A stretch of 6,752 nt of DNA from Chloroflexota bacterium (GTDB taxonomy: Bacteria; Chloroflexota; Anaerolineae; Aggregatilineales; UBA2796): positions 1-6,752 of the forward strand of contig RFIM01000253.1 of the NCBI GenBank assembly GCA_003695215.1. The letters are read 5' to 3'. Below the pieces are notes generated by a model, which made no database searches, was not told the DNA's origin, and saw nothing but the letters and a program-made list of their open reading frames with translations. Made by a program: the position numbers and the translations under genes. Below are positions 6,335 to 6,752 of this stretch, piece after piece (position 1 is the first letter of the stretch; each line of letters begins with the position of its first letter).

Positions 6335-6429
6335 ACGAAAATTCTCCTGATCTCCTAGAATCGGAAGACAACCGTTCGCAGTCTTGGAGCAGCTTGGCGC
6401 TTGATTTATTACTCTGGATTCACTGAGGG
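6335..6429. other. Intergenic gap between comEA and the TlpA-like gene
   Basis: Apart from the tandem Shine-Dalgarno motifs, these 95 bases show only a weak inverted repeat, AAGAC (6365-6369) and GTCTT (6381-6385). I see no hairpin plus T-run terminator after comEA and no convincing promoter for the TlpA-like gene, so read-through from comEA is possible. Confidence 0.4.
6344..6348 (-). promoter_or_regulatory. Ribosome binding site of the TlpA-like gene
   Basis: AGGAG on the minus strand lies 9 bases ahead of ATG 6334. A second AGGAG copy sits 8 bases further upstream (6356-6352), giving tandem Shine-Dalgarno-like motifs. Confidence 0.55.
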
Positions 6430-6752
6430 CTAATCAAAGATCAGGAGCGGCGCCCATTGCGTCAGGCGCGCCGCGCCAACGCCCTTGACGTTATCCAGGT
6501 CGCTGAGCGAGCGGAAACGGCCGTGCTGCTGGCGGTAGGCGACGATCTCACGGGCAAGTGCAGGGCCGACGCCAGGCAATTGCTGTAGTTCCTGTTCAGA
6601 AGCAGTGTTGATCCGAATTTGGCGGGCGGGCGTGCCGCTAGCAGGGCGCGTCGCCAACAAGCCTGCCTCGCCGCGCCGCCACACATAGACCTGATCGCCA
6701 TCGCTGAGCAGGCGCGCCCAGTTGAGCGTGGCGCTCTCAGCTTCGGGCAGCA
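6430..6752 (-). CDS. comEA: ComEA-like helix-hairpin-helix DNA-binding protein (5' partial)
   Basis: The frame runs off the right edge; about 106 C-terminal residues are visible. The first part, ATLNWARLLSDGDQVYV (visible residues 7-23), matches the end of the SLBB-type domain found in ComEA. After a linker come two helix-hairpin-helix motifs: INTASEQELQQLPGVG (about 47-62) followed by YRQQHGRF, and LDNVKGVGAARL (about 85-96). This pairing is the standard ComEA architecture. ComEA is a membrane-anchored receptor that binds double-stranded DNA at the cell surface during natural transformation and hands it to the ComEC channel. The membrane anchor should lie outside the window. The GTG at 6684 is not the start, since it would cut away the SLBB part. 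comEC does not follow downstream as it often does; the TlpA-like gene does instead. Confidence 0.88.
   Translation of the reverse strand, partial: LPEAESATLNWARLLSDGDQVYVWRRGEAGLLATRPASGTPARQIRINTASEQELQQLPGVGPALAREIVAYRQQHGRFRSLSDLDNVKGVGAARLTQWAPLLIFD

Noticed and set aside
6365..6385. Inverted repeat AAGAC/GTCTT after comEA as a terminator
   Set aside because: The stem is only 5 bases with an 11-base loop and no T-run follows.
1..6752. A defence system, mobile element or biosynthetic cluster
   Set aside because: No nuclease, helicase, transposase, integrase, toxin-antitoxin pair, array or synthase was found; the genes are housekeeping-like and share similar composition.

Overview
This window looks like ordinary chromosomal DNA from a moderately GC-rich bacterium. 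The best guess is a member of the Chloroflexota. The reasons are indirect: Pro/Thr-rich linkers of the 'TATPT' and 'WTPTP' kind next to membrane anchors, a zinc-ribbon protein with a C-terminal anchor, a polytopic GT-C-like protein with a YDGQF motif, and a membrane-anchored LysM/M23 protein. No marker gene settles the lineage, and no rRNA, tRNA, CRISPR array, insertion sequence or phage gene is visible.

Layout. Positions 2-1506 (+) hold the 3' end of a zinc-ribbon/C-terminal-TM protein. It is followed after 5 bases by a polytopic membrane protein that may be a GT-C-type glycosyltransferase. That gene meets a minus-strand LysM/M23 cell-wall peptidase (1503-2819) tail to tail, and the single palindrome CTAG supplies both stop codons. 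A divergent intergenic region (2820-3058) holds a plausible promoter for each direction, an imperfect two-tier inverted repeat and a possible short leader ORF. A class I glutamine-amidotransferase-like peptidase C26 (3059-3814, +) follows. It overlaps by 15 bases, tail to tail, the end of an acyl-CoA-dehydrogenase-fold flavoprotein (3800-4969, -). Upstream of that gene on the minus strand lie a CcdA-type membrane thiol transporter (5037-5705), a TlpA/thioredoxin-like exported protein (5720-6334) and the C-terminal part of a ComEA-like DNA-binding protein (6430 to the window edge).

How the genes work together. The clearest functional unit is tlpA-ccdA. CcdA would carry electrons from cytoplasmic thioredoxin across the membrane to the WCSNC active site of the exported TlpA-like protein. 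comEA lies just upstream on the same strand, which suggests but does not prove a link between extracytoplasmic thiol chemistry and DNA uptake. The M23 peptidase and the putative glycosyltransferase both point to cell-envelope work. The C26 and acyl-CoA dehydrogenase genes are metabolic and have no evident partner here. Nothing in the window is clearly a new system. The points most worth checking are the missing canonical catalytic Glu in the flavoprotein, the comEA-tlpA-ccdA linkage and the structure of the divergent intergenic region.
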